The notes under the pieces were generated by a model, which had not been told where the DNA came from, searched no databases, and saw only the letters and a program-made list of their open reading frames with translations. This document shows positions 53,649-64,000 of a stretch of 64,000 nt of DNA, one piece after another. Every line of letters begins with the position of its first letter. Within the stretch, counting starts at the first letter, position 1. Position numbers and translations under genes: made by a program. This DNA comes from Marinobacterium ramblicola (lineage in GTDB: Bacteria > Pseudomonadota > Gammaproteobacteria > Pseudomonadales > Balneatricaceae), in NCBI RefSeq assembly GCF_019084545.1, contig NZ_JAHREP010000025.1, positions 1 through 64,000 on the forward strand, written 5' to 3'.

Positions 53649-54713
53649 TTGACCGGATCGTATTGCATCAGTGTTGATGCAATGGGCGGGGACTTCGGTC
53701 CCCGTGTTACTGTTGCTGCGGCCAGTGATGCGCTCAAGCGTCATCCGCAGTTGCAGATCCTCCTGGTCGGTCAATCCGACGCAATCACTTCTCAGCTTCA
53801 CCGCCACCCTGGCAAACACCTTCAGCGGCTCGAAATAGTCCACGCCGACGATGTCGTCGCGATGGATGAAAAGCCTTCGTTTGCGCTGCGCAGTCGTCGC
53901 GAATCGTCTCTGTGGAGGGCGCTTGAGCTGGTCTCGCAGGGGCGTGCACAAGCCTGTATCAGTGCCGGCAACACTGGAGCGCTCATGGCCATGAGTCGGC
54001 TGGTGTTAGGTATGCTGCCCGGAATCGAGCGTCCCGCCATCGTTGCCGCCATCCCAACCCTGAAGGGTTATAGCTACATGCTTGACCTTGGGGCCAATAT
54101 CGACTCAAGTGCCGAGCAGTTACTGCAGTTCGCCATCATGGGTTCGGTTATGGTGGAGGCGATCGATCGTCGGGAACGGCCTCTGCTGGGCTTGCTCAAC
54201 GTGGGTTCCGAGGATAACAAGGGTACTGAGTGCGTACGTGAAGCCAGTCGCTTGATTCAGGCCCATGGCGGCTTGAATTTTATCGGCTATCTTGAGGGGG
54301 ATGACCTGTTCTCCGGGCGGGCCGATCTGGTTGTCTGCGATGGCTTTGTCGGTAATGTGGCGTTGAAAAGCTGCGAAGGTTTGTCAAAACTGCTGGTGCG
54401 CAAGGTGCAGGGCAGTTTTCGGCGCAATCTCTATCGCCGGTTCGTTGCCTTGCTTGCGACCCCGATACTGAGGGAGCTCAAGCAGCAGTTGGATCCCGGT
54501 CGGCGCAACGGAGCCACGCTGCTCGGTCTCAAGGGCGTTGTGGTAAAAAGCCATGGTGGCGCGAACAGAACCTACTTCGGTCATGCTATCGATCAGGCAT
54601 TCGAGGAGGCGAGGCTCAACGTGCCGGCCAAAATCGGCGATCAGGTCGCGCGCGAGATGGCGCGCTGTCAAAGCGGGAGGCAGATGGGCGCCGCGGATCG
54701 TTCTAAAAATTAA
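53649..54713 (+). CDS. plsX: Phosphate acyltransferase PlsX
   Basis: A 354-residue soluble enzyme that turns acyl-ACP into acyl-phosphate for phospholipid synthesis. Conserved stretches: ISVDAMGGDFGPRVTVAAASDALKRHP, ISAGNTGALMAMSRLVLGMLPGIERPA, LLNVGSEDNKGTE, YLEGDDLFSGRADLVVCDGFVGNVALKSCEG. The TTG start at 53649 lies two bases after rpmF and has no clear ribosome site, so translation probably depends on termination of rpmF. The length fits the family. Confidence 0.94.
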   Translation: MTGSYCISVDAMGGDFGPRVTVAAASDALKRHPQLQILLVGQSDAITSQLHRHPGKHLQRLEIVHADDVVAMDEKPSFALRSRRESSLWRALELVSQGRAQACISAGNTGALMAMSRLVLGMLPGIERPAIVAAIPTLKGYSYMLDLGANIDSSAEQLLQFAIMGSVMVEAIDRRERPLLGLLNVGSEDNKGTECVREASRLIQAHGGLNFIGYLEGDDLFSGRADLVVCDGFVGNVALKSCEGLSKLLVRKVQGSFRRNLYRRFVALLATPILRELKQQLDPGRRNGATLLGLKGVVVKSHGGANRTYFGHAIDQAFEEARLNVPAKIGDQVAREMARCQSGRQMGAADRSKN

Positions 54714-54800
54714 TGAATACTGTAAACTACGCCACCCTATACCTGTCGGCCGCGGTTTGCGCGCCGCAGGCTGGCAGAAACACGGTTAAATGAGGATGTC

Positions 54801-55733
54801 ATGTCGCAGTCGCTTGCTTTTGTATTTCCCGGCCAGGGTTCGCAGCATCTTGGGATGCTCTCAGAACTAGCCGAGCAGCATCCGATTATTGAACAGACCT
54901 TCCGGGAAGCCTCCGAGGCTCTGGGGCAGGATCTTTGGGCCCTTGCGCAGTCCGGGCCTGAGGAGGCGCTCAATAGCACTGAAAATACCCAGCCGGTATT
55001 GCTCACTTCAGGGGTTGCTCTGTGGCGCCTTTGGGATCAGTTGGATGGTGTGGCACCATCGGTAATGGCGGGACACAGTCTGGGTGAATATACCGCCCTG
55101 GTTTGTGCCGGTGCGATCGATTTCGCCGATGGTGTTCGCCTTGTGCGCGCTCGCGGCGAGTATATGCAGAAGGCGGTACCTGCAGGAACGGGCGGTATGG
55201 CCGCGATCCTGGGGCTTGATGACGCGGCTGTGGCCGATGCCTGCGCCAGTGCGGCCCAAGGCGCTGTTGTGTCGGCGGTGAACTTCAACTGTCCCGGACA
55301 GGTGGTGATCGCCGGTGAGAAAGCGGCGGTCGAGCGTGCTATAGAGGCGTGCAAGACAGCGGGTGCCAAGCGCGCAATCCCTCTCCCTGTCAGTGTGCCG
55401 TCTCACTGCGCGCTGATGAAGCCTGCGGCGGAGCGCATGGGCGAAGTGCTTGCCGGCATCGATCTGCGTATGCCGATCATCAAGGTGATTCAGAATGTGA
55501 CGGCTGAGGCGCCGAGCGATATCGAGGAGCTCAAGGCTAACCTGCTGTCGCAGCTGTATAGCCCGGTTCTATGGACGGCTAGCGTACAGAACATGGTAAC
55601 CTGCGGTGTTAAAACCACTATCGAGTGTGGGCCGGGCAAGGTTCTCGCAGGTTTGAACAAGAAGATCGATCGTGCGCTCGAAGTCGTTGCCATCAACGAT
55701 GCGGCGGGCCTGGCAAAAGCATTGGCACTTTGA
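54801..55733 (+). CDS. fabD: Malonyl-CoA:ACP transacylase FabD
   Basis: A 310-residue acyltransferase. GQGSQ at 11-15, the nucleophile S93 in GHSLGEYTAL, the Arg in VRLVRARGEYMQKAVP and the catalytic His in VPSHCALM. The end IECGPGKVLAGLNKKID is conserved. It loads malonyl groups onto AcpP. Gap of 87 bases after plsX; the fab genes follow with short spacers. Confidence 0.96.
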   Translation: MSQSLAFVFPGQGSQHLGMLSELAEQHPIIEQTFREASEALGQDLWALAQSGPEEALNSTENTQPVLLTSGVALWRLWDQLDGVAPSVMAGHSLGEYTALVCAGAIDFADGVRLVRARGEYMQKAVPAGTGGMAAILGLDDAAVADACASAAQGAVVSAVNFNCPGQVVIAGEKAAVERAIEACKTAGAKRAIPLPVSVPSHCALMKPAAERMGEVLAGIDLRMPIIKVIQNVTAEAPSDIEELKANLLSQLYSPVLWTASVQNMVTCGVKTTIECGPGKVLAGLNKKIDRALEVVAINDAAGLAKALAL

Positions 55734-55784
55734 TCGATGTGTCCGGCCGTTTTTTGGGGTTGGGCATAAATAAGGAATGGGTGA

Positions 55785-56528
55785 ATGAGTATTGAAGGTA
55801 AGATAGCGCTGGTTACTGGCGCTACCCGAGGTATAGGTAAGGCGATCGCGGAAAACCTGGCGGCTCAGGGTGCGGTTGTGATCGGGACGGCAACCAGTGA
55901 AGGTGGGGCAGCTGCTATCAGCGACTATCTGGCCGCTGCGGGAAACAGTGGCAAAGGGCTGGTGTTGAATGTGGCGGACCCGGAGTCGATCGAAAGCGTT
56001 GTTAAAGCGATTCAGGCCGAGTTCGGCGCGATCGAGATTCTGGTCAATAACGCCGGCATCACCCGAGACAACCTGATGATGCGCATGAAGGATGACGAGT
56101 GGGATTCCGTAATCGATACAAACCTGACCTCGATCTATCGTTTGGCGAAAGGTTGCTTGCGCGGCATGACTAAGGCGCGCTGGGGGCGTATCGTGAGCGT
56201 AAGCTCCGTTGTGGCTTCTATGGGCAACGCGGGTCAGGCAAACTATGCTGCAGCCAAGTCCGGCATGGAAGGGTTTGCCCGTGCGCTGGCGCGTGAGTTG
56301 GGGTCGCGAAATGTGACCGTCAACTGTGTCGCTCCCGGGTTTATCGATACCGATATGACCTCCGGGCTGCCGGAAGAGCATAAGGCAAACCTGCAGGCGC
56401 AGATTCCGATGAATCGCCTGGGCAGGCCGGAAGAGATCGCTTCCGTGGTCGGCTTCCTGTGCAGTGAGGGTGGTGCGTATATCACCGGTGAGACCATTCA
56501 GGTCAACGGTGGAATGTACATGGGTTGA
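55785..56528 (+). CDS. fabG: 3-oxoacyl-ACP reductase FabG
   Basis: A 247-residue short-chain dehydrogenase. NADPH loop TGATRGIGKAIAENL, NNAGIT, catalytic SVSSVVASMGNAGQANYAAAKSG with Tyr and Lys spaced by three, and the C-terminal ASVVGFLCSEGGAYITGETIQVNGGMYMG. It reduces 3-oxoacyl-ACP in fatty-acid elongation. Starts 52 bases after fabD with AAGGAATGGGTGA upstream. Confidence 0.96.
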   Translation: MSIEGKIALVTGATRGIGKAIAENLAAQGAVVIGTATSEGGAAAISDYLAAAGNSGKGLVLNVADPESIESVVKAIQAEFGAIEILVNNAGITRDNLMMRMKDDEWDSVIDTNLTSIYRLAKGCLRGMTKARWGRIVSVSSVVASMGNAGQANYAAAKSGMEGFARALARELGSRNVTVNCVAPGFIDTDMTSGLPEEHKANLQAQIPMNRLGRPEEIASVVGFLCSEGGAYITGETIQVNGGMYMG

Positions 56529-56730
56529 TCGGGCCGGCCCCGATGATCAACCGAGTCGTCATGACTGATGTAGAAAGAATTGTTTTTTTCGCCGATTTGA
56601 GGATAATTGGCCGTCAGCTTGACGAGAAAAAAATCCAAGCCGTCACGCTTGCTAGGGCGTTGCGGGTTTTACTAAAATTCCGTCACGCATCTTGGGATGT
56701 GATGGTGTTGAGAAGACAATAGGAAGAGAT

Positions 56731-56964
56731 ATGAGCAACATTGAAGAGCGCGTTAAGAAAATCATCGCTGAGCAGCTGGGCGTAAAAGAGGAAGAAGTCA
56801 CCAAGGAAGCTTCCTTCGTTGAGGATCTGGGCGCCGACTCTCTGGACACTGTTGAGCTGGTTATGGCACTGGAAGAGGAATTCGAAACTGAAATTCCTGA
56901 TGAAGAAGCTGAAAAAATCACCACTGTTCAGCTGGCGATCGATTACATCAACGCACACCAGTAA
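56731..56964 (+). CDS. acpP: Acyl carrier protein AcpP
   Basis: A 77-residue acidic protein. The phosphopantetheine attachment Ser is S37 in [12 protein letters not shown]. The start at 56731 follows AGGAAGAGAT; the frame is open further upstream without homology. It carries the growing acyl chain. A long hairpin with T-tract lies after it, before fabF, which may allow acpP to be produced in large excess. Confidence 0.97.
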   Translation: MSNIEERVKKIIAEQLGVKEEEVTKEASFVEDLGADSLDTVELVMALEEEFETEIPDEEAEKITTVQLAIDYINAHQ

Positions 56965-56986
56965 TCTATCCCACAAGGTTTGATCG

Positions 56987-57030
56987 AAAAGCCGCATCTA
57001 TATGCCTGTATAGTGCGGCTTTTCTTTTGT
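56987..57030 (+). terminator. Intrinsic terminator between acpP and fabF
   Basis: AAAAGCCGCA (56987-56996) pairs with TGCGGCTTTT (57014-57023), extended by inner CTATA/TATAG pairing. The T-rich TTTTCTTTTG follows. It should stop most transcripts after acpP. Confidence 0.85.
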
Positions 57031-57055
57031 CAGCTTGTAGTGCTGGAGGATAAAC

Positions 57056-58294
57056 ATGTCTCGCAGAAGAGTGGTGGTAACCGGAATAGGGTTGCTGACG
57101 CCGGTTGGTAACACTGTCAAAGCGACATGGGAAAGCATTCTTGACGGTAAGAGTGGTGCGGCAAATATCGAACATTTCGATGCCAGCCAGTACGGCACTC
57201 GTTTTTCCTCATCCGTTAAGAATTTCGATATCGAACCGTACATGAGCGCCAAAGAGGCGCGAAAAATGGACCTGTTTATCCAGTACGGTATGGTAGCCGC
57301 CATTCAGGCGGTTGAAGATGCTGGTCTCGAAGTGTCCGATGAGAACGCGACTCGAATCGGCTGCGCCCTGGGTTCCGGCATCGGCGGTTTGCCGATGATC
57401 GAGAAAACCCATGATGTACTGAATGCGTCAGGCCCGCGTCGTGTATCCCCGTTTTTCGTGCCTGGAAGCATCATCAACATGATTGCCGGCAATCTGGCAA
57501 TTAAATATGGCTTCCGCGGCCCCAATATCGCAATCACCACTGCTTGCACCACCGGCACGCACAATATCGGCCATGCCATGCGCATGATCCAGTATGGCGA
57601 TGCCGATGTGATGGTGGCAGGCGGTGCGGAGATGGCGACAACCCCGTTGGGTGTAGCGGGTTTTTCCGCTGCGCGTGCGCTATCGACACGTAACGAAAGC
57701 CCGGAAGCCGCAAGCCGGCCGTGGGACCGCGACCGTGACGGTTTCGTTCTCGGTGATGGCGCTGGTGTATTGGTACTGGAAGAGTACGAGCACGCCAAGG
57801 CGCGCGGTGCCGAGATCTACTGTGAGTTGTCCGGTTTTGGTATGAGCGATGATGCATACCATATGACGGCCCCGCCAGAGGACGGTTCTGGCGCGGCATT
57901 GGCCATGGCCAATGCAATCAAGGATTCCGGGCTCAATGCGGAGCAGATCCACTATATTAATGCTCACGGGACGTCCACTCCGGCAGGTGATATTGCGGAA
58001 TCCAACGCGGCCAAACGTGTACTCGGCAGCGCTGCGGCCAGTGTTCGGATGAGCTCGACCAAGTCGATGATCGGTCACCTCCTTGGTGCGGCTGGCGCGG
58101 TAGAGGCCGCGTTCTGTGTTCTCGCTCTGCGCGACCAGGTTGCACCGCCAACCATCAACCTGGACAACCCGTCAGAGGGCTGCGATCTCAACTACGTGGC
58201 CCATACTGCGCAGCAGTGTAAAATCGATGCGGCTATGTCGAACTCTTTCGGCTTCGGCGGCACTAACGGTACATTGATCTTCAATAAGCTGTAG
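57056..58294 (+). CDS. fabF: 3-oxoacyl-ACP synthase II FabF
   Basis: A 412-residue condensing enzyme. Catalytic Cys in [16 protein letters not shown] (about residue 164), His in [11 protein letters not shown] and His in [15 protein letters not shown]; the end [14 protein letters not shown] is diagnostic. It elongates acyl-ACP, including the palmitoleate to cis-vaccenate step. GGAGGATAAAC upstream of the ATG is a strong ribosome site. A terminator follows. Confidence 0.96.
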   Translation: MSRRRVVVTGIGLLTPVGNTVKATWESILDGKSGAANIEHFDASQYGTRFSSSVKNFDIEPYMSAKEARKMDLFIQYGMVAAIQAVEDAGLEVSDENATRIGCALGSGIGGLPMIEKTHDVLNASGPRRVSPFFVPGSIINMIAGNLAIKYGFRGPNIAITTACTTGTHNIGHAMRMIQYGDADVMVAGGAEMATTPLGVAGFSAARALSTRNESPEAASRPWDRDRDGFVLGDGAGVLVLEEYEHAKARGAEIYCELSGFGMSDDAYHMTAPPEDGSGAALAMANAIKDSGLNAEQIHYINAHGTSTPAGDIAESNAAKRVLGSAAASVRMSSTKSMIGHLLGAAGAVEAAFCVLALRDQVAPPTINLDNPSEGCDLNYVAHTAQQCKIDAAMSNSFGFGGTNGTLIFNKL

Positions 58295-58295
58295 C

Positions 58296-58323
58296 AAACG
58301 GGAGGCCTGGCCTCCCGTTTTAC
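58296..58323 (+). terminator. Terminator after fabF
   Basis: AAACGGGAGG (58296-58305) pairs with CCTCCCGTTT (58311-58320), followed by TACC. Short but perfect; readthrough into pabC is possible because the gap is only 47 bases. Confidence 0.75.
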
Positions 58324-58341
58324 CTTTCATCTCCGGACACA

Positions 58342-59156
58342 ATGACACCGACTATTCTGATCAACGGCTCGCCTCAGCACTCCATAGAGATTGGCGACCG
58401 GGGCCTGGCATATGGTCAGGGAGTATTCGAAACCATTTTAATCCAGCACCGACAGCCTCAATTTTGGGACTGGCATCTGGAACGCCTTGTCGAAGGTTGT
58501 CGGCGTCTTGCCATTCCTGCCGGTAATCTTGTCAGCCAACTGGAACAGGAGCTTCCTGTACTTCCGGAGCAGGGAGTGCTGAAACTGACCGTCACCCGAG
58601 GGGTGGGGGGCAGGGGGTATGCCGTAAATGAGGTGATAGAGCCGACCCGCATAATACAGCTGCTGGCCATGCCGGAGTGGTCGGATAACCCCCGGCAGAC
58701 GGGGGTTCGGGTCAGGCAGTGCCAAACCAGGTTGGCCCGGCAGTCTCTGTTGGCAGGCATCAAGCATCTCAATCGGCTGGAGCAAGTGCTGGCGAGAGCA
58801 GAATGGAGCGATGTCGTCATTAGAGAAGGGCTGGTGTGCGACACCGCCGGCTATCTCATCGAAGGCACTATGAGCAACCTGTTCTTCGTGCTTGACGGTG
58901 TTCTCTGCACGCCGGACCTTACGCAGTGCGGCGTTGCCGGCGTTTTGAGGCGTTGGGTGCTGGATGTGACCGAGCGCAAGGGAGAGCCGGTGCGGGTCGG
59001 CAGCTTTACGCCTGACCAGCTCGGCAGGGCCGAGGAGATATTTCTCTGCAACAGCCTGATCGGTATCTGGCCGGTGGTCGAATATGAGGGTGTTGAACTG
59101 AAGGTGGGCGAGAGAACGCTCGCGCTTCAGATGTTGTTGGAAAAGGAGTACCAGGA

Positions 59157-59163
<7 letters not shown>
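58342..59163 (+). CDS. pabC: Aminodeoxychorismate lyase PabC
   Basis: A 273-residue class IV PLP enzyme: ERGLAYGQGVFETIL near the N-terminus, SLLAGIKHLNRLEQVLARAEW with the Schiff-base Lys, and YLIEGTMSNLFFVLDGVL. It makes 4-aminobenzoate from aminodeoxychorismate for folate. The final seven bases overlap mltG. Order fabF-pabC-mltG-tmk-holB is standard in gammaproteobacteria. Confidence 0.93.
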
Positions 59164-61812
<2,649 letters not shown>

Positions 61813-61830
61813 GCAGGAGTGCAGCTGTTC

Positions 61831-62181
61831 ATGTCGATCGTGCCCAGAATCAGTCACGGTATCCTCTCGCTGGTTATCGGAAATAAAGAGGAACTCCTCA
61901 AGGCCTACATGCCGTTCGTCAATAACGGGGGGCTGTTTATACCGACCACGCGTTCCTATCAGCTGGGCGAAGAGGTGTTCATGCTGATGACGCTGATGGA
62001 TGAGCCGGACAAGATCCCGGTTACCGGCAAGGTGGTTTGGGTTACGCCCAGGGCCGCCCAGGGCGGACGGATTCCAGGCATCGGAATTCAACTGTCGTCA
62101 GAGGATGTACAGCTCGTCGGTAAACTGGAAACCTACTTGGCCGGTGCACTGGGCAAAGGCCGCCGTACCAACACGCTATAA
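61831..62181 (+). CDS. pilZ: Type IV pilus protein PilZ
   Basis: A 116-residue protein matching PilZ of P. aeruginosa: HGILSLVIGNKEELLKAYMPFVNNGGLFIPTTRSYQLGEEVFMLMTLMDEPDKIPVTGKVVWVTPRAAQGGRIPGIGIQL. It lacks the RxxxR c-di-GMP motif, as the founding PilZ does; it takes part in pilus assembly with PilF and FimX. The ATG at 61831 is favoured; AGGAG at 61815-61819 is 11 bases away, and the GTG at 61819 overlaps it. Confidence 0.92.
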   Translation: MSIVPRISHGILSLVIGNKEELLKAYMPFVNNGGLFIPTTRSYQLGEEVFMLMTLMDEPDKIPVTGKVVWVTPRAAQGGRIPGIGIQLSSEDVQLVGKLETYLAGALGKGRRTNTL

Positions 62182-62194
62182 CGTCTGGATATTC

Positions 62195-62977
62195 ATGTTC
62201 ATAGATTCCCACTGCCATCTGGACCGGCTGGATCTCGGCCGCCACGATGGTTCCCTGGCCAACCTCATAAAGGCCGCAGGCGATGCAGGTGTCGAAGAGA
62301 TGCTGTGTGTCGCAATCGATCTCAATCAGTTCGAGGAGATGTACGAGCGGGTGAAACCGTTCGGTAATGTGTATGCATCAGCCGGCATACACCCCTGTCA
62401 TGTCGGCGAGTGTCCGTTCGACATGGACAGGCTGCGCGAGGCCGCCAGTCGTGAGAGGATCGTGGCGCTGGGGGAAACCGGGCTCGATTACTACTACAGC
62501 AAAGAGCTGGCAGAGCAGCAGAGGGAGAGCTTCGCCGGCCATTTGAGGTTGGGAGCTGAGCTGGGCCTGCCGGTAATCGTTCATACCCGTGACGCGCGCG
62601 AGGATACGCTTGAGGTTATCCGCCGGCATGCCGATCCGGATGTGGCCGGGGTGCTGCACTGTTTTACCGAATCCCGCGAGATGGCGCTGGCTGCACTGGA
62701 GATGAACTTCTATATCTCGTTCTCCGGCATCATTACCTTCCGCAACGCCGAAGAGTTGCGCGATGTGGTGCGTGCGGTTCCGTTGGACAAGATGCTGATC
62801 GAGACCGACTCCCCCTATCTTGCGCCGGTTCCCTATCGCGGCAAACAGAACGAGCCGACCTACGTGCCCGAGGTCGCCCGCTGCATAGCGGATGTTAAGG
62901 GGTTGAAGATTGAAGAGGTTGCCGAGGCAACGCGCGAAAACTTCTACCGTCTGTTTACCAAGGCCTGTCCCCACTGA
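62195..62977 (+). CDS. tatD: TatD-family deoxyribonuclease
   Basis: A 260-residue metal-dependent hydrolase with TIM-barrel motifs: FIDSHCHLDRLD (metal His pair), SAGIHPCHV, VALGETGLDYYY, PVIVHTRDAREDTLEVI, VLHCFTESREMALAAL and the terminal LIETDSPYLAPVPYRGKQNEPTYV. It follows pilZ by 13 bases. The start at 62195 is the natural family start; the frame is open upstream inside pilZ. Likely a 3'-5' exonuclease of the TatD/YcfH group. Confidence 0.92.
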   Translation: MFIDSHCHLDRLDLGRHDGSLANLIKAAGDAGVEEMLCVAIDLNQFEEMYERVKPFGNVYASAGIHPCHVGECPFDMDRLREAASRERIVALGETGLDYYYSKELAEQQRESFAGHLRLGAELGLPVIVHTRDAREDTLEVIRRHADPDVAGVLHCFTESREMALAALEMNFYISFSGIITFRNAEELRDVVRAVPLDKMLIETDSPYLAPVPYRGKQNEPTYVPEVARCIADVKGLKIEEVAEATRENFYRLFTKACPH

Positions 62978-62981
62978 TAGG

Positions 62982-63010
62982 CACGGGCGTGTCCTCTGGC
63001 GCCCGTGTTT
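62982..63010 (+). terminator. Terminator after tatD
   Basis: CACGGGCG (62982-62989) pairs with CGCCCGTG (63000-63007), followed by TTT. It ends the fab-to-tatD cluster. Confidence 0.7.
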
Positions 63011-63119
63011 ACCTGCCTTTGTTATCTGCCAGGTTATTCGTATTTCGAAAAATCGATTCGTATTGTGGAAAAGGCGAAACTCGCGCTTGCATCCGTAACC
63101 CTTTCTCGCGTTGAATGAG

Positions 63120-63137
63120 ATTAGACTAAAGTCTAAT
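63120..63137. promoter_or_regulatory. Palindromic candidate operator upstream of mdh
   Basis: ATTAGACT-AA-AGTCTAAT is a perfect inverted repeat with 8-base arms, 57 bases before the malate dehydrogenase start. No matching repeat was noticed elsewhere in the window. The length and symmetry suit a dimeric regulator such as a GntR or MarR type. Confidence 0.5.
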
Positions 63138-63193
63138 TCGCTGCCGTTGGCTGGTTGCGAGTGGGTTTCAAACGGAATGACAGGAGCTTTTCA

Positions 63194-64000
63194 ATGAGAA
63201 GACCGGTACGAATTGCGGTGACGGGGGCTGCGGGCGCCATCAGCAACAGTCTGTTGTTTAAGGTGGCTAGCGGCGAGATGTTCGGTAAGGATCAGCCGGT
63301 CATTCTGCAGTTGATCGAGATGCCTGAGCGGATGGAAGCGTTGCGCGGCCTCGCGATGGAGCTGGAGGATTGTGCCTATCCGTTGCTGCATACCATCACA
63401 CTGCACGACAATGTCGAGGACGGCTTCAATAACGTTCACTACGCACTGTTGATCGGTGCGCGGCCACGTGGTCCCGGCATGGAGCGCCGAGATCTGCTGG
63501 AGTCCAACGCCGCAATCTTCAGCCGTCAGGGGCGGGCACTGAACGATTTTGCCAACCGCGACGTCAAGGTGCTGGTGGTCGGTAACCCGGCCAATACCAA
63601 CGCGTTGATCGCCAGCCGAAACGCTCCCAAATTGAGCCCCTCCCAGTTTACTGCGCTGACCCGGCTGGATCATAACCGGGCCAAGGGGATCCTGGCTAAC
63701 CACACTGGCGCCAACCCACGCAATATCAGCCGAGTCGTGATCTGGGGTAACCACTCCACGACACAGTACCCGGACCTTCATCATGCGACGGTGCTGGATG
63801 AGCCGGTGATGAATCAGATCGACGTGGAGTGGTATAAGAACGTTTTTATTCCCAAGATCCAGAACCGGGGTGGTGAGATCATCGCTGCGCGCGGCTTGTC
63901 CAGTGCAGCCTCAGCGGCTCAGGCGGTGGTGGATCATATGCGCGACTGGATCCTGGGTACCGACGCCGGCGAGATCGTCAGCATGGGGATCGTCAGTGAT
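63194..64000 (+). CDS. mdh: Malate dehydrogenase (3' end cut by the window)
   Basis: The first 269 residues of an NAD-dependent malate dehydrogenase of the long (about 325-residue) bacterial/cytosolic type. NAD loop [13 protein letters not shown], substrate Arg pair in [27 protein letters not shown], catalytic [10 protein letters not shown] with Asp and [15 protein letters not shown] with His. CAGGAG (63181-63186) precedes the ATG by seven bases. It converts malate to oxaloacetate in the TCA and glyoxylate cycles, important for growth on ethanol through acetate. The frame is open to the window end. Confidence 0.95.
   Translation, partial: MRRPVRIAVTGAAGAISNSLLFKVASGEMFGKDQPVILQLIEMPERMEALRGLAMELEDCAYPLLHTITLHDNVEDGFNNVHYALLIGARPRGPGMERRDLLESNAAIFSRQGRALNDFANRDVKVLVVGNPANTNALIASRNAPKLSPSQFTALTRLDHNRAKGILANHTGANPRNISRVVIWGNHSTTQYPDLHHATVLDEPVMNQIDVEWYKNVFIPKIQNRGGEIIAARGLSSAASAAQAVVDHMRDWILGTDAGEIVSMGIVSD

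Overview
The window looks like chromosome from a gammaproteobacterium of the Pseudomonas/Oceanospirillales type. Two things point there. The right end carries the order HAD phosphatase-sppA-maf-yceD-rpmF-plsX-fabD-fabG-acpP-fabF-pabC-mltG-tmk-holB-pilZ-tatD, which I know from Pseudomonas. The centre carries a PQQ/ethanol-oxidation supercluster laid out much like the exa/erc/pqq region of P. aeruginosa and the ped region of P. putida. I cannot name the genus. No rRNA, tRNA, CRISPR array or intact mobile element was seen.

Layout. 1-1300: accessory edge with a decayed group II intron reverse-transcriptase fragment, an A+T-rich RelBE-type toxin-antitoxin pair with a palindrome across its promoter, and a YbaN-like membrane protein. 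1400-8400: a methyltransferase, a LysR regulator divergent from a YdiJ-type D-2-hydroxyglutarate dehydrogenase, an RraA-family protein and a porin. 8400-13550: signalling block with a FIST sensor protein, a large hybrid histidine kinase (ErcS-prime-like), the response regulator ErbR/AgmR and a PilZ-domain protein. 13550-22100: housekeeping and transport genes (MdlAB-like ABC exporter, YbaK, DsbB, GNAT, a GAF protein without an output domain, an MFS exporter). 22100-32420: PedABC-like ABC system with a beta-propeller protein, a cupredoxin-like protein, cytochrome PedF, three further solute-transport genes plus a substrate-binding protein, and the quinoprotein alcohol dehydrogenase. 32470-36700: sialidase-like protein, lytic transglycosylase, DUF3301, a NafY/NifX-like protein behind a sigma-54/NifA-type promoter, PhhB and LuxS. 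36900-47400: aldehyde dehydrogenase ExaC, a Cys-rich DUF6455-like protein, pqqABCDE, a PqqH-like peptidase, the iron-type alcohol dehydrogenase ErcA and the hybrid kinase ErcS. 47500-64000: NADH dehydrogenase II, an orphan Fe-S CCG protein, then the fatty-acid/cell-envelope/DNA-replication cluster and a malate dehydrogenase cut by the window end.

How it fits together. The dehydrogenase at 30642 has the Asp-Pro-Asp signature (D304/D306) of lanthanide-dependent enzymes. It would oxidise short alcohols in the periplasm with PQQ, pass electrons to PedF, and deliver aldehyde to cytoplasmic ExaC. PqqA-E and the PqqH-like protein supply the cofactor, and the ABC systems may supply metal or cofactor. 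Control is probably through the ErcS-type kinases and ErbR.

The main new observation is a near-palindromic motif, AGTAC-N4-GTACT-like. It recurs upstream of six units (FIST/kinase, erbR/PilZ, cupredoxin/pedF with the divergent PedABC-like genes, exaC, pqqA, ercA). In most cases it sits about 30-34 bases before a TANNNT hexamer, the geometry of a class II activator site. I propose it as the ErbR operator of this regulon. A second notable signal is a NifA-type TGT-N10-ACA box plus a -24/-12 promoter in front of the NafY-like gene, which suggests the organism fixes nitrogen although no nif cluster lies in the window.
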